Notes: generated by a model not told the origin, from the letters alone. A stretch of 64,000 nt of DNA from Clostridium prolinivorans (GCF_004011155.1 NZ_RJWG01000008.1:44394-108393), one strand, 5' to 3'; positions 7,789 through 17,203 are shown, counted from the first letter of the stretch. Translations and numbers: made by a program.

Positions 7789-9313
7789 TTAGTTTACCTC
7801 CTGCCATTAGTAACCCAATCGTATTTTCATCTACTTCTCCTTGTTTAAATGTTTCCACAATAGTTCCATCGTAAATAACAGCTATTGTATCCGATACATT
7901 CATGACTTCATCAAGCTCTAAAGAAATTAAAAGAACTGCCTTTCCTTTATCCCTTTCATTTATTAAAGTCTTATGCACATATTCAATTGCTCCTACATCC
8001 ATACCACGAGTTGGTTGTACTGCAATTAATAAATCAGGGTTATTAGCTACTTCTCTTGCTATTATAAGCTTTTGCTGATTTCCTCCTGATAAACCTCTAA
8101 CTGGCATCAATTCACAGTTTTCAGGTCTAACATCATAATCTTTTATAAGCTTTTTTGTATGCTCAACAATTTTTTCTTTATCTAAAAATCCTTTTTTACA
8201 AAATGGTTCTTTATTGTATTTTTCAATTATTGCATTTTCAGAAACAGTAAAATCTAATACTAATCCACGTTTTTGTCTATCTTCATGAATTGTTGAAATT
8301 TTATGTTTAATTACATTTTGTGGAGTTGTATTTTGTATTTCTTCCCCATTTATTTTAATAGTACCACTTTCAACTTTTGTAAGACATGTTATAGCTTCTA
8401 CTAATTCTTTTTGTCCATTGCCATCAATACCAGCGATACCAACAATTTCTCCCCTATGAACTTTAAGTGATAAATTTTTAACAGCATCTAACTTTCTTTC
8501 ATTTTTTACAGTTAAGTTATTTATTTCAAATACAACTTCTTTAGGTTTTGCAGGTGTTTTATTAACAACTAAGTTAACCTCATGCCCTACCATCATAGTT
8601 GCAAGTTCTTCTTTACTAACCTCATTAACCTTAACTGTATCTACATACTTTCCTCTACGTATAATTGTACAAACATCAGATGATTCCTTTATTTCTTTTA
8701 ATTTATGTGTAATTATAATAATTGTCTTTCCATCTTCTATAAGATTATGCATAATTTTAATTAGCTCTCGTATTTCCTGTGGAGTTAACACTGCTGTAGG
8801 CTCATCAAGTATTAATAAATCTGCTCCACGATACAATGCTTTTAATATTTCAACACGTTGCTGCATACCAACAGAAATGTTTTCAATCTTTGCATCAGGA
8901 TCTACTTCAAGCCCATATTTCTTAACAATATTCAATATTTCATTACGTGCCTTTTTCATATTTGTTACGCCAAATTTATTAGTAATTTCGCTTCCTAGAA
9001 CAATATTTTCTGTAACAGTAAAATTATCAACTAACATAAAATGCTGATGAACCATTCCAATACCATTTTTAATTGCTATTCCAGGATTTTTAATATTTAC
9101 TTTCTTACCATTAAGATATATTTCCCCTTTATCAGCTTTATATAATCCATAAAGAACATTCATAAGTGTACTTTTCCCCGCCCCATTTTCTCCCAATAAT
9201 GCATGAATAGTTCCCTTTTTGACATCTAAATTGATATCATCTAATGCACAAAATGTACCAAACATCTTTGTAATCCCACGCATTTGAACTGCATATTGTT
9301 CACTGATTTCCAT
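7772..9313 (-). CDS. nupO: nucleoside ABC transporter ATPase with two ABC domains
   Basis: A 513-residue protein with two fused ATP-binding domains, the layout of sugar/nucleoside importers (RbsA/NupO class). Domain 1 has Walker A GENGAGKST, signature ISVGMQQRVE and Walker B LLILDEP. Domain 2 has the degenerate Walker A GIDGNGQKE and signature LSGGNQQK, and lacks a canonical Walker B glutamate region (LLIAVQPTRGMD). The start was placed at the ATG preceded by AAAGGAGGAATTAGG. An in-frame ATG 12 codons upstream would fall inside an intercistronic hairpin and has no ribosome binding site. Confidence 0.92.
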   Translation of the reverse strand: MEISEQYAVQMRGITKMFGTFCALDDINLDVKKGTIHALLGENGAGKSTLMNVLYGLYKADKGEIYLNGKKVNIKNPGIAIKNGIGMVHQHFMLVDNFTVTENIVLGSEITNKFGVTNMKKARNEILNIVKKYGLEVDPDAKIENISVGMQQRVEILKALYRGADLLILDEPTAVLTPQEIRELIKIMHNLIEDGKTIIIITHKLKEIKESSDVCTIIRRGKYVDTVKVNEVSKEELATMMVGHEVNLVVNKTPAKPKEVVFEINNLTVKNERKLDAVKNLSLKVHRGEIVGIAGIDGNGQKELVEAITCLTKVESGTIKINGEEIQNTTPQNVIKHKISTIHEDRQKRGLVLDFTVSENAIIEKYNKEPFCKKGFLDKEKIVEHTKKLIKDYDVRPENCELMPVRGLSGGNQQKLIIAREVANNPDLLIAVQPTRGMDVGAIEYVHKTLINERDKGKAVLLISLELDEVMNVSDTIAVIYDGTIVETFKQGEVDENTIGLLMAGGKLNEKSS

Positions 9314-9337
9314 CCTAATTCCTCCTTTCGTCATATG

Positions 9338-9373
9338 CTTTGCCAGCAATACATTTTTATACTGCTGGCAAAG
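9338..9373. promoter_or_regulatory. intercistronic hairpin between lipoprotein and ATPase genes
   Basis: Perfect 11-bp stem CTTTGCCAGCA / TGCTGGCAAAG with a 14-nt loop and no T run on the minus strand. Hairpins here commonly protect the binding-protein message and partly reduce read-through, which would give more lipoprotein than membrane components. That role is inferred. Confidence 0.55.
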
Positions 9374-9429
9374 ATCTGACTTTAAATATAAGTTACTAAA
9401 TTTTTAGGCTCATAAGTTTAAGTTGAATT

Positions 9430-10479
9430 TTATAATTTATTTTTAAATTCGTTATAAGTTTTTTCATCAAATGGAACAACTATTGAACCGTCTTTAATTT
9501 TTTCTTCTAATTTTATTGTTGCTTCATAAACTTCTGGTTTTACATTTTTATTTTCCTTAGGAATACCAACAGCACCTTCTTTTAATCCATAAGTATAAGT
9601 TTTTCCGCCAATTTTGTTACCATTCATAGCTTCTTCAGAAACTTTTGCAACTGCTACATTTACTAACTTTAATGCAGAAGTTAAGACATTATCAGGAGCT
9701 AAATAGGACTGATCACGGTCAACACCTATTGCAAACTTACCAGCTTCTTTAGCTGCATCAATTACTCCTACTCCTGTACCGCCAGCTGCATGGAAAACAA
9801 TGTCACATCCAGCAGAGAACATTTTATTTGCTATAGCTTTACCTTTTGAAGCATCTGAAAAGCTTTCAGCATATTGAACATCTACATTAATAGGCTTTCC
9901 TAATTCTTTTGATGCATAAAGTACACCAGCTTGATATCCATATTGGAATTGATCTATTACAGGGCTTTTTATACCTCCTACAAATCCTACTCTACCTGTC
10001 TTTGTAGTTTTTCCTGCTATATATCCAACAAGGAATGAAGGTTCTTCTGCTCTAAATGTAACTCCTGTAACATTTTCTGGTGTATTATCTCCATAGGAAT
10101 TATCTACAATAGCATAATTTACATCCTTATTTATTTTTGCAGCATTTAATATTGCATCTGCCATAGCAAATCCAATACCCCAAATTAAGTTATTTCCTGA
10201 ATCAACAAGTTTGTCCAAGTTGGTACTGTAATCTGTTTCTTGCTTTGATTCTAGATAACTTACTTTTGCTCCAGTTTTTCTTGAAAATTCTTGTAAGCCT
10301 TCCCAAGAAGATTGATTGAAAGATTGGTCGCTAACACCGCCAGTATCTGTTACCATTGCAACACTAAAATTTTTAGTTTCCTTTTTTTCTTCATTTGTCT
10401 TAGGCTGGCTGCTTCCACATCCTGCTAATGTACCCATAATAACTGTAGCTGACATTACTAATGCAATAATTTTTTTCAT
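9430..10479 (-). CDS. BMP-family nucleoside-binding lipoprotein
   Basis: A 349-residue extracellular receptor. The signal peptide ends in lipobox LAGC (Cys20-21 region of MGTLAGCGSS), so it is lipid-anchored. The mature part matches the basic membrane protein/TmpC/NupN family: VAMVTDTGGVSDQSFNQSSW at the start of lobe 1, then FVGGIKSPVIDQFQYGYQAG and HAAGGTGVGVIDAAKE. Purine and pyrimidine nucleosides are the usual ligands. Ribosome binding site TAAGGAGGAAAAAC. It is encoded between deoD and the ATPase gene, and a stable hairpin follows its stop. Confidence 0.92.
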   Translation of the reverse strand: MKKIIALVMSATVIMGTLAGCGSSQPKTNEEKKETKNFSVAMVTDTGGVSDQSFNQSSWEGLQEFSRKTGAKVSYLESKQETDYSTNLDKLVDSGNNLIWGIGFAMADAILNAAKINKDVNYAIVDNSYGDNTPENVTGVTFRAEEPSFLVGYIAGKTTKTGRVGFVGGIKSPVIDQFQYGYQAGVLYASKELGKPINVDVQYAESFSDASKGKAIANKMFSAGCDIVFHAAGGTGVGVIDAAKEAGKFAIGVDRDQSYLAPDNVLTSALKLVNVAVAKVSEEAMNGNKIGGKTYTYGLKEGAVGIPKENKNVKPEVYEATIKLEEKIKDGSIVVPFDEKTYNEFKNKL

Positions 10480-10506
10480 AAGTTTTTCCTCCTTAAAATT
10501 AATATA

Positions 10507-11217
10507 TTATTTTGCTATTTCAAGTGCAATTTCCATCATGTCAGTAAAACTAAGCTGTCTTTCTTCTGCTGAAAGCGACTCTCCAGTCAGCAGACTGTCT
10601 GAAATTGTAAGTAGACATAGTGCATTTTTTCTAGCTTGAGCAGCATTCATATAAAGTGCCGCTGCTTCCATTTCTACTGCTAAAATACCCATACTTCTCC
10701 ACTTTTCTGTTGCAGTTTTATCGGCACAGTAAAAAGTATCAGAAGATAAAATATTCCCTACAACGGTATTTATATTTTTTTCTTTAGCTGCTTTAACTGC
10801 AGCACTTACTAACTCATAACTTGCAATTGGTGCAAATGTTCCTGGAAGACAGTACTGTGCTGCATAATTTGAATTAGTAGATGCTCCTAATGCTATTACT
10901 ACATCTCTTACCTTAACATTTTCATTCATACTTCCTGCAGTTCCAATACGTATTATATTATCTACATTGTAAAAATTAAATAGTTCATAAGAATAAATCC
11001 CTATAGATGGCATTCCCATACCTCCGCCCATAACAGAGACACGTTTACCTTTATAAGTTCCTGTATATCCAAACATATTTCTAATTGAGTTAAACTGAAA
11101 AACATCTTCTAAAAAATTATCTGCAATAAATTTTGCTCTTAATGGATCTCCAGGCATTAATACTGTTTTTGCAATCTCTCCTAATTTTGCTCCAATATGC
11201 GGTGTTGGTGTTTGCAT
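10507..11217 (-). CDS. deoD: purine-nucleoside phosphorylase (DeoD type)
   Basis: A 236-residue hexameric-type phosphorylase converting purine (deoxy)nucleosides and phosphate to base plus (deoxy)ribose-1-phosphate. Signatures: TPHIGAKLGEIAKTVLMPGDPLRAK at the N-terminus, the phosphate-site RIGTAGS, and the nucleoside-binding VEMEAAALY. Near the C-terminus the TISDSLLTGE loop carries the catalytic Asp of the family. It lies 12 bp downstream of the membrane protein gene and 27 bp upstream of the lipoprotein gene in the operon. Confidence 0.96.
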   Translation of the reverse strand: MQTPTPHIGAKLGEIAKTVLMPGDPLRAKFIADNFLEDVFQFNSIRNMFGYTGTYKGKRVSVMGGGMGMPSIGIYSYELFNFYNVDNIIRIGTAGSMNENVKVRDVVIALGASTNSNYAAQYCLPGTFAPIASYELVSAAVKAAKEKNINTVVGNILSSDTFYCADKTATEKWRSMGILAVEMEAAALYMNAAQARKNALCLLTISDSLLTGESLSAEERQLSFTDMMEIALEIAK

Positions 11218-11229
11218 AACAATTCCTCC

Positions 11230-11904
11230 TTAGTTACTATAATTATTTAAATTCATTTTTTTAAGAATTTTTTTATCAAAAGTTTCTGATATTTTCTGAA
11301 TAACAGGTCCAGCTGTAAAGGCTGTAATAATTGTAACAACGCCTGCTTTCCCTCCAAGAGAAAATCCTATTATAAGTGAAGTTAAATCACAAATTATTTT
11401 AGCTGTCTTATATTGAAGTTTTGTTTTATCTTTTACTAACATATTTACACCAGTAACAGGGTCAACTCCAATATTTATTGCTATGAATATTCCTATTCCT
11501 ATAAAAAGCATCGAACATCCTAAAAAAGAAGTTAATATTCTTCCTCCTATAGTAGTCCTAATATTAAGTATTCCATGTATTTTAAAACCAATACTTATTA
11601 AGCTTCCTAGAGGCAATGCATAAATAAAAGTCCCTATATTTATATACTTACGATCAAATAACAATACTATTGTTAGAAAAACTATATTTACTAAATTTGT
11701 AACTAACCCAAGCTTTTCTATAGGAAGACCAAATGCATTCCTAATTCCATCATATAAAACTGCAACAGAATCATTTCCCAACATACCTGCTGAATTAAAA
11801 GCTAATCCAAATCCTACTAATGAAACTCCTATTAATGCTATTATAAACTTTTTTAAAAATATTTTATATGATTTATTATTAGTATTACTAATTGCACTGT
11901 CCAT
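11230..11904 (-). CDS. YczE/YyaS/YitT-type membrane protein
   Basis: A 224-residue protein with about five to six membrane helices. Segments such as IALIGVSLVGFGLAFNSAG, a GVDPVTGV turn and SLIIGFSLGGKAGVVTIITA fit the COG2364 (YczE) family of uncharacterised membrane proteins. It is embedded between deoB (20 bp) and deoD (12 bp) in the nucleoside operon, so it is co-transcribed with nucleoside catabolism. A role in transport of a nucleobase, sugar or product is possible but not shown. The ribosome binding site is AAAGGTATG-like, weaker than its neighbours. Confidence 0.75.
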   Translation of the reverse strand: MDSAISNTNNKSYKIFLKKFIIALIGVSLVGFGLAFNSAGMLGNDSVAVLYDGIRNAFGLPIEKLGLVTNLVNIVFLTIVLLFDRKYINIGTFIYALPLGSLISIGFKIHGILNIRTTIGGRILTSFLGCSMLFIGIGIFIAINIGVDPVTGVNMLVKDKTKLQYKTAKIICDLTSLIIGFSLGGKAGVVTIITAFTAGPVIQKISETFDKKILKKMNLNNYSN

Positions 11905-11924
11905 TAATTCATACCTTTCTTTTA

Positions 11925-13115
11925 TTAAACTAATTTTTCTAATACAGATTCACCAATTGTATTTTCTGGCATTTCTACTTCAAAATTATCTGCTATAGTA
12001 GCTCCAACAGCTGCAAAACTATTACTTGTTTCCATTAAACCATTTTTAACCATAGATGGTGAATATGCAAGGAAAGGAACAAATTCTCTAGTATGGTCAG
12101 TACCTTTATACGTAGGATCATTACCATGATCTGCAGTAATTATTAAAAGATCATCTTCTTTTAATTTTTCAAGCACTTTACCTAAATTAACATCAAACTT
12201 CTCTAATTCTTCAGCATAACCTATAGGATTTCTTCTATGTCCCCATAATGCATCAAAATCTACTAAATTAACAAAGCATAATCCTTTAAAGTCTTTATTC
12301 ATTAATTCTAAAGTCTGCTCCATACCATGAACAGAACTTTTTGATTTATATGCTTCTGTTATACCCTCTCCATCATATATATCTCTTATTTTTCCAACAG
12401 ATATTACATCAAAACCATTATCTTTTAATGCATTTAAAACTGTTCTTCCATATGGCTTTAAAGCATAATCATGTCTATTACTTGTACGCTTAAATTCTCC
12501 TTTTTTATTGCCAATATATGGTCTTGCAATAACTCTTCCAACCTTCCACTCATCTTTAAGTGTTAATTCTCTTGCAATTTCACAGCAGCGATAAAGTTCT
12601 TCAAGTCCAAAAGTTTCTTCATGACCGCAAATTTGAAGCACAGAATCAGCTGAAGTATAAACAATCATATCTCCTGTTTTCATCTGATGTTCTCCAAATT
12701 CATCTAAAATTTCAGTACCGCTTGCACTCTTATTTCCTACTATATGATGTCCTGTTCTTTTTTCTAGTTCATTAATAAGTTCTTTTGGAAAACCTGTTTC
12801 CGTAAAAGTTTTAAATGGAGTTTCAATTTTTAAACCCATCATCTCCCAATGTCCTGTCATTGTGTCTTTACCTACACTTGCTTCTTTCATTTTCATAAAA
12901 TGAGCTAAAGGTTTATCTACTGGCTTTACATGATTTATTGAATGCAGATTTGCAATTCCTAATTTTTGAAGATTAGGAATTTTAAAACTTTCTACTGACT
13001 CTGATATATGTCTAAGAGTATCTACTCCTATATCTCCATATTCTTTTGAATCATCCATTTCTCCAATTCCAAGAGAATCTATTACTATTGTAAAAATTCT
13101 TTTATATTTTTTCAT
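11925..13115 (-). CDS. deoB: phosphopentomutase
   Basis: A 396-residue alkaline-phosphatase-superfamily mutase interconverting (deoxy)ribose-1-phosphate and -5-phosphate. Metal-site motifs: [13 protein letters not shown] at the N-terminus, the [10 protein letters not shown] loop carrying the phosphorylated Thr, and [20 protein letters not shown] near residue 330. Start: the ATG of MKKYKRIF preceded by AAAGGAGTAAAT. An in-frame ATG five codons earlier overlaps this ribosome binding site and was rejected. It links the phosphorylases to DeoC and central metabolism. Confidence 0.97.
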   Translation of the reverse strand: MKKYKRIFTIVIDSLGIGEMDDSKEYGDIGVDTLRHISESVESFKIPNLQKLGIANLHSINHVKPVDKPLAHFMKMKEASVGKDTMTGHWEMMGLKIETPFKTFTETGFPKELINELEKRTGHHIVGNKSASGTEILDEFGEHQMKTGDMIVYTSADSVLQICGHEETFGLEELYRCCEIARELTLKDEWKVGRVIARPYIGNKKGEFKRTSNRHDYALKPYGRTVLNALKDNGFDVISVGKIRDIYDGEGITEAYKSKSSVHGMEQTLELMNKDFKGLCFVNLVDFDALWGHRRNPIGYAEELEKFDVNLGKVLEKLKEDDLLIITADHGNDPTYKGTDHTREFVPFLAYSPSMVKNGLMETSNSFAAVGATIADNFEVEMPENTIGESVLEKLV

Positions 13116-13190
13116 ATTTACTCCTTTCATTGTTACTGTTTAAAAGTATTAATACTTAAATAAATTTAATTTATATATAAAAAGAAGCTT

Positions 13191-13259
13191 TAGTTATAAA
13201 TAATCTTCTTTATCAAATATAAAATGTATTTTACATTAAATTATTATTTTATTAAACTA
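13191..13259. repeat. small inverted-repeat element, second copy (diverged)
   Basis: The stretch around AAAATGTATTTT followed by ATTATTATTTTATTAAACTA aligns with the right half of the element at 18097-18170. Its ends TAGTTATAAATAAT and the 3' arm are imperfect inverted repeats. It lies in the 214-bp gap between cdd and deoB, within the operon. Confidence 0.35.
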
Positions 13260-13329
13260 TATTTTTTATATATAAAAATAATATTTCCTTTATAATTAAT
13301 CTTTTATACATTAAAAATATATATTTAAA

Positions 13330-13734
13330 TTATACATCTAAATCTTCTTTAGTAAATGACATAGGTAAAAGTTCTTCTATATTAGTAACCTTCTCTATTT
13401 CTCCATTAGATAAAACTATTGGTGTATCTTTATTAATAAGCTCTACTAAAACTTGTCTGCAAGCCCCGCAAGGAGTTGCTAAAGTTTTTCCTTTGCTTAC
13501 AATTGCTATTGCTTTAATATCTTCTTTTCTATATCCATTTGAATAAGCTTGAAATATTGCATTTCTTTCAGCACAATTTGTTAAGCCATAAGAAGCATTT
13601 TCAATATTTGCTCCTATAAAATATTTATTATCTTTTGTTAAAACACAAGCTCCAACATTATAATTTGAGTATGGTGCGTATGCATTTTCGCAAGCTTTAA
13701 ATGCTCTATCTATAATATCTTGATAATTAATCAT
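13330..13734 (-). CDS. cdd: cytidine deaminase
   Basis: A 134-residue homotetrameric-type enzyme that deaminates cytidine and deoxycytidine to uridine and deoxyuridine. Zinc-site residues are visible: Cys54 and catalytic Glu56 in NCAERNAIF, Cys89 and Cys92 in TPCGACRQV. The substrate loop [10 protein letters not shown] is also present. Its ATG overlaps the udp stop by 4 bp (ATGA), so translation is coupled. It feeds uridine to the co-encoded uridine phosphorylase. Confidence 0.97.
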   Translation of the reverse strand: MINYQDIIDRAFKACENAYAPYSNYNVGACVLTKDNKYFIGANIENASYGLTNCAERNAIFQAYSNGYRKEDIKAIAIVSKGKTLATPCGACRQVLVELINKDTPIVLSNGEIEKVTNIEELLPMSFTKEDLDV

Positions 13735-14540
13735 TTTACCTCTCCTTCTAAAGTTTTATTATCTAATTTTTTTCTATCTGCTTTAATTAAATCTTTAATT
13801 GCTTGTATTGCAACTTCTATTGCTATTTCTGTATCATGTACTTGTATATTTTCTAACCCTGCTTTTTCACGTTCTTGATTTGCAATTGCTAAAAATACTG
13901 AGCCTACTCTTACTCTTAAATAACTTCCTACTACAAATAAAGCAGCAGACTCCATCTCAGAGGCAAGAGTTCCACATTTTAACCATGCATCCCATTTATT
14001 TATTAATTCATAACCAACTGGTTTTGTCTCTGGAGCATGCTGACCATAAAATGAATCTTTACATTGTACTACCCCAACATGATAGTTTTTATTTAAAGTT
14101 TTACAAGCTTCAACTAATGAATTTGCCACCTCAAAATTTGCAACAGCAGGAAATTCAATTGGTGCATATTCTTTGCTTGTACCTTCCATTCTAATAGCAC
14201 CAGTAGCTACAACAACATCTCCACCTTTAACATTTATATCCATTCCACCGCATGTTCCTACTCTAATAAATGTATCCGCCCCACATTGTACTAATTCTTC
14301 TAATGCTATAGCCGCTGATGGTCCACCTATACCTGTTGATGTAACGCTTACTTTAACTCCGTCTAAATATCCAGTGTAAGTAACATACTCTCTGCTGTCT
14401 GCAACTAATTTTGGATCATCAAAATGTGCTGCTATTTTTGCACATCTCTTTGGATCTCCTGGAAGTATAACGTACTTTCCAACTTCCCCTTCTCCAACAT
14501 TAATATGATATTGTTTACCTGAACCTTGTGAGTAAATCAT
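13731..14540 (-). CDS. udp: uridine phosphorylase
   Basis: A 269-residue nucleoside phosphorylase of the NP-I family. It shows the phosphate-binding [10 protein letters not shown] segment, RVGTCGGM, the uracil-specific Gln/Arg-containing YGQHAPE region and [11 protein letters not shown]. It cleaves uridine, and often deoxyuridine or thymidine, to base and (deoxy)ribose-1-phosphate. It is the first structural gene of the operon, with a promoter at 14654-14682. Other NP-I specificities are possible, but cdd next to it supports uridine. Confidence 0.9.
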   Translation of the reverse strand: MIYSQGSGKQYHINVGEGEVGKYVILPGDPKRCAKIAAHFDDPKLVADSREYVTYTGYLDGVKVSVTSTGIGGPSAAIALEELVQCGADTFIRVGTCGGMDINVKGGDVVVATGAIRMEGTSKEYAPIEFPAVANFEVANSLVEACKTLNKNYHVGVVQCKDSFYGQHAPETKPVGYELINKWDAWLKCGTLASEMESAALFVVGSYLRVRVGSVFLAIANQEREKAGLENIQVHDTEIAIEVAIQAIKDLIKADRKKLDNKTLEGEVK

Positions 14541-14613
14541 ATTACTACCTCCATTTATTTTCTACATAAATTATCTATACGTTTACAAATTAAAATTAAA
14601 ATAAAAACATTTT

Positions 14614-14639
14614 ATATACTTGTCTACTAACTTGTATCT
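14614..14639. promoter_or_regulatory. candidate GntR operator sites in the udp promoter
   Basis: Read on the minus strand, TAGACAAGTATA (14614-14625) and AGATACAAGTTA (14628-14639) are tandem. They lie immediately downstream of the predicted transcription start. The first matches 10 of 12 positions of TAAACAAGTTTA found three times at the gntR promoter. The placement fits repression. Confidence 0.45.
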
Positions 14640-14653
14640 TTGTCTTTATACAA

Positions 14654-14682
14654 AGTGTATCATGTCTGTTTTTCTATGTCAA
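14654..14682 (-). promoter_or_regulatory. sigma-A promoter of the nucleoside operon
   Basis: Minus-strand TTGACA (14677-14682), exactly 17 nt, TACACT (14654-14659). A perfect -35 and a 4/6 -10. The transcript would start near 14647, about 107 nt upstream of udp. Confidence 0.65.
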
Positions 14683-15005
14683 GTATTTTTATTGTTCATT
14701 TTTAGAATTTTATATAAAGATTTTATATAAAATTTATCTTCTTGATATTATTTGTTATACATCGTATTAGTTGTTATACATCATGTTTATACATAATTTA
14801 TATCTATTTAAATATATCCAAAACATCTGTAAACTAATCTATCAAAAGTCATTTATATATTTTCTCCTTATAATAGATATATAAGATAATGTAACCCATT
14901 ATATACAACATAAAAAATAAACAACATAACAAATAAATATTTTTAAAATTAATTTGTTATAAAAAAAACAACCTGTCTAAAATTAATTGAAAAATATAAT
15001 TGTTT

Positions 15006-15740
15006 TTACTTTTTTTGGTGAAGCTTTATAGAACTTGATTTTATTGGCAAATAATGCTTGTTATGAACTATAGGAAATTCTGAATTTTCATATATAGCTT
15101 CTTGTATAAGATAAAAATGATTTTCTTTTGAAATAGGAGAAACTTTTGCAGAAAAATTTCCAGCAGTAGAATATTTTATATCAATTAATGCATTAGTACA
15201 TAATTCATAAATTTTTTTTTCTAAAAATTCCAAAATTTCATTCTGATTATTTAAATCCACATTAAATTTTGAAATAGTTTCAATTGGAATTAAAGTAAAA
15301 GAATAAGCTGCAGTATTACCTTGAGATTTATACCATCTATCTATAACTACTACAACAGGAGTTTTCTTTCCTAAAGTTTTATTAATATAATCTGTAGCAG
15401 CCTCTAGATGCATCTTCATTTTGACATCATCTATTGTATCAGTTAAACATTTATATATTGGATGGCCTATGGTTTCTAACCCAAAAGGTTTATCAAAATT
15501 AGATTTTATTATAAAATTTCCTTTCCCTCTAATATTTTTAACTATTCCATCATCTTGTAAAAGTGAAAGTGCCTGTCTTAAAGTAGTTCTACTAACTCCC
15601 ATTAATTTTGCTAGTTCAGGTTCAGAAGGCAATCTGCTTCCTTCAGGGAATTCACCTTCACTTATCATTTTAAATAGCTTATTATAAACAGTTAAAAATT
15701 TGAATTCCTTTCCATTTTCAACAATATTATATTTATCCAT
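15006..15740 (-). CDS. GntR-family transcriptional regulator of the nucleoside operon
   Basis: A 244-residue regulator. The N-terminal winged helix-turn-helix (about residues 15-85) has the GntR signature SRLPSEPELAKLMGVSRTTL followed by RQALSLLQDDGIVKNIRGKGNFI. The C-terminal 150 residues resemble a UTRA-type effector domain but are diverged. It lies upstream of, and in the same direction as, the nucleoside operon. Three 12-bp sites cover its own promoter and similar sites lie at the udp promoter. It is therefore probably an autoregulated repressor responding to a nucleoside or sugar phosphate; the effector is unknown. Ribosome binding site GAAAGGTG. Confidence 0.88.
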   Translation of the reverse strand: MDKYNIVENGKEFKFLTVYNKLFKMISEGEFPEGSRLPSEPELAKLMGVSRTTLRQALSLLQDDGIVKNIRGKGNFIIKSNFDKPFGLETIGHPIYKCLTDTIDDVKMKMHLEAATDYINKTLGKKTPVVVVIDRWYKSQGNTAAYSFTLIPIETISKFNVDLNNQNEILEFLEKKIYELCTNALIDIKYSTAGNFSAKVSPISKENHFYLIQEAIYENSEFPIVHNKHYLPIKSSSIKLHQKK

Positions 15741-15780
15741 TGAAGTAACACCTTTCTTATGAATATTATTTATATTTATC

Positions 15781-15827
15781 TAAACAAGTTTATTAAATTT
15801 TAAACAAGATTAACAAACTTGTTTAAA
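15781..15827. promoter_or_regulatory. triple GntR operator and gntR promoter region
   Basis: TAAACAAGTTTA at 15781-15792, TAAACAAGATTA at 15801-15812, and the reverse copy CAAACTTGTTTA at 15814-15825. The latter two form a perfect inverted repeat TTTAAACAAG / CTTGTTTAAA (15799-15808, 15818-15827). A minus-strand TTGACA lies at about 15834-15839, so the sites overlap the promoter spacer and the -10 region. Confidence 0.6.
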
Positions 15828-15945
15828 AAATATTGTCAATATTAATTATAACTATAATTCCTCAATTAGACAATAATATACCGTTAATTTAAAAAATTTT
15901 TATAACTGTTTTTTATATAGTACTTGTTTATTTTAAAACAACTAA

Positions 15946-15992
15946 AGCCATACAGTTAATTAACGTAATTTGCCCAACTTAACTGTATGGCT
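15946..15992. terminator. terminator of trpS
   Basis: Perfect 14-bp stem AGCCATACAGTTAA / TTAACTGTATGGCT with an 18-19 nt loop. It lies 16 bp past the trpS stop on the minus strand with a T-rich tail. Confidence 0.8.
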
Positions 15993-16007
15993 CATTAAAA
16001 AATTATT

Positions 16008-17012
16008 TTATTTAGATAGTGGTATAAAACCAATCTTTTTTTGCATTTTTCTAAGAGTTTTTAATGCTACATAATTAGCTTTTTCTGCTCCAGCTTTATA
16101 TATGCTCTCAAGGTATACTTTATCAGCTAACAATTCTTTTATCTTTTTTTGAATAGGTTCAAGTTCAGATATTATAGCCTCTGCTACATCTTTTTTAAAC
16201 TGAGCATAACCTTGGCCTTCATATTTCTTTTCTATTTCATCAATAGACATACCTGTCAATGTACTTAATATAGTCATTAAATTTTTTACTCCAGGTTGTT
16301 CATCTCTGTATTTAACAACACCAATACTATCTGTTACTGCTCTTGAGATTTTTTTCCTTATTACTTCTGGAGGATCCATAATTAAAATATAACTATTAGG
16401 GTTATCATCTGATTTAGACATTTTCTTTGTAGGTTCTTGAAGGCTCATTATTTTTGCTCCATTAGGTGCTATATAAGGCTCAGGAATTACAAAAGTTTCA
16501 CTGTATGTATTATTAAATCTTTTTGCAATATCTCTTGCTAATTCTAAATGCTGCTTTTGATCACTTCCAACTGGAACTAAGTCTGTTTGGTATAGCAATA
16601 TATCTGCCGCCATTAAAACTGGATAATTAAAAAGTCCTGCAGCAACAGATTCGCCATATTTTTGAGATTTATCTTTATATTGCGTCATTCTTCCAAGCTC
16701 TCCCATATATGTATAGCAATTTAAGAGCCATGCAGCTTCAGAATGTGCTGGAACATGAGATTGAATAAATATAGTATTTTTTTTAGGATCTATTCCAGAT
16801 GCAATGTATGTAGCCATAACTTCTAAAGTTCTTGCTCTTAAATTTTTAGGTTCTTGTTTTACCGTTATGGCATGAAGATCAACTACACAAAAATAACATT
16901 CATATTCATCCTGGAGTTTAATCCAATTTTTTATAGCTCCTAAATAGTTTCCTAATGTCAGCTCTCCTGACGGTTGAATTCCACTAAAAATTACCTTTCT
17001 TTTTTCTTCCAT
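16008..17012 (-). CDS. trpS: tryptophanyl-tRNA synthetase
   Basis: A 334-residue class I aminoacyl-tRNA synthetase charging tRNA-Trp. The HIGH-equivalent is TLGNYLGA in SGIQPSGELTLGNYLGA, and the KMSKS loop is KKMSKSDDNP near residue 198. The GSDQKQHLELARDI motif of bacterial TrpRS is also present. Length is normal. It is monocistronic, preceded by a T-box-type leader and followed by a terminator. The sole tRNA-Trp gene seen here is at 61286-61361. Confidence 0.97.
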   Translation of the reverse strand: MEEKRKVIFSGIQPSGELTLGNYLGAIKNWIKLQDEYECYFCVVDLHAITVKQEPKNLRARTLEVMATYIASGIDPKKNTIFIQSHVPAHSEAAWLLNCYTYMGELGRMTQYKDKSQKYGESVAAGLFNYPVLMAADILLYQTDLVPVGSDQKQHLELARDIAKRFNNTYSETFVIPEPYIAPNGAKIMSLQEPTKKMSKSDDNPNSYILIMDPPEVIRKKISRAVTDSIGVVKYRDEQPGVKNLMTILSTLTGMSIDEIEKKYEGQGYAQFKKDVAEAIISELEPIQKKIKELLADKVYLESIYKAGAEKANYVALKTLRKMQKKIGFIPLSK

Positions 17013-17119
17013 ATTAATCCTCCGTCATTAATAAAAGTTATTATAAAAAATTAAAACTTAGTTTAGATACTATAATACAAGTTAAATATACACTAAAAAT
17101 TATTACTTAAAATTAAAAC

Positions 17120-17170
17120 CCTACAGTTTACTAAAAAACCATAGGACGCTATTACACGCAGTACCACCTA
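17120..17170 (-). promoter_or_regulatory. T-box antiterminator/terminator module upstream of trpS
   Basis: The minus strand contains the T-box consensus AGGTGGTACTGCG (17157-17169), whose TGGT bulge can pair with the acceptor NCCA. The 3' strand GCGTCCTA can close the antiterminator. The alternative terminator is CCTATGGTTT / AAACTGTAGG (17136-17145 and 17120-17129), followed by GTTTTAATTTT. The two folds share CCTA and exclude each other, as in canonical T-boxes. The usual upstream Stem I with the specifier loop is not visible. Confidence 0.7.
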
Positions 17171-17203
17171 TAGCGGCTTTCATTTATATAAACTGTTACT
17201 TAT

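Larger units (their letters stand above)
14541..15005. other. regulatory gap between gntR and udp
   Basis: No gene is seen. The gap holds the udp promoter and operator-like sites at its low-coordinate end. Elsewhere there are two direct copies of TTGTTATACATC (14752-14763 and 14771-14782) and AT-rich sequence. No clear terminator follows gntR, so some read-through into udp is possible. Confidence 0.5.

Noticed and set aside
9314..9349. Extended N-terminus of the ABC ATPase (MLAKHMTKGGIR)
   Set aside because: No ribosome binding site before that ATG, which lies in a hairpin; AAAGGAGGAATTAGG precedes the later ATG.
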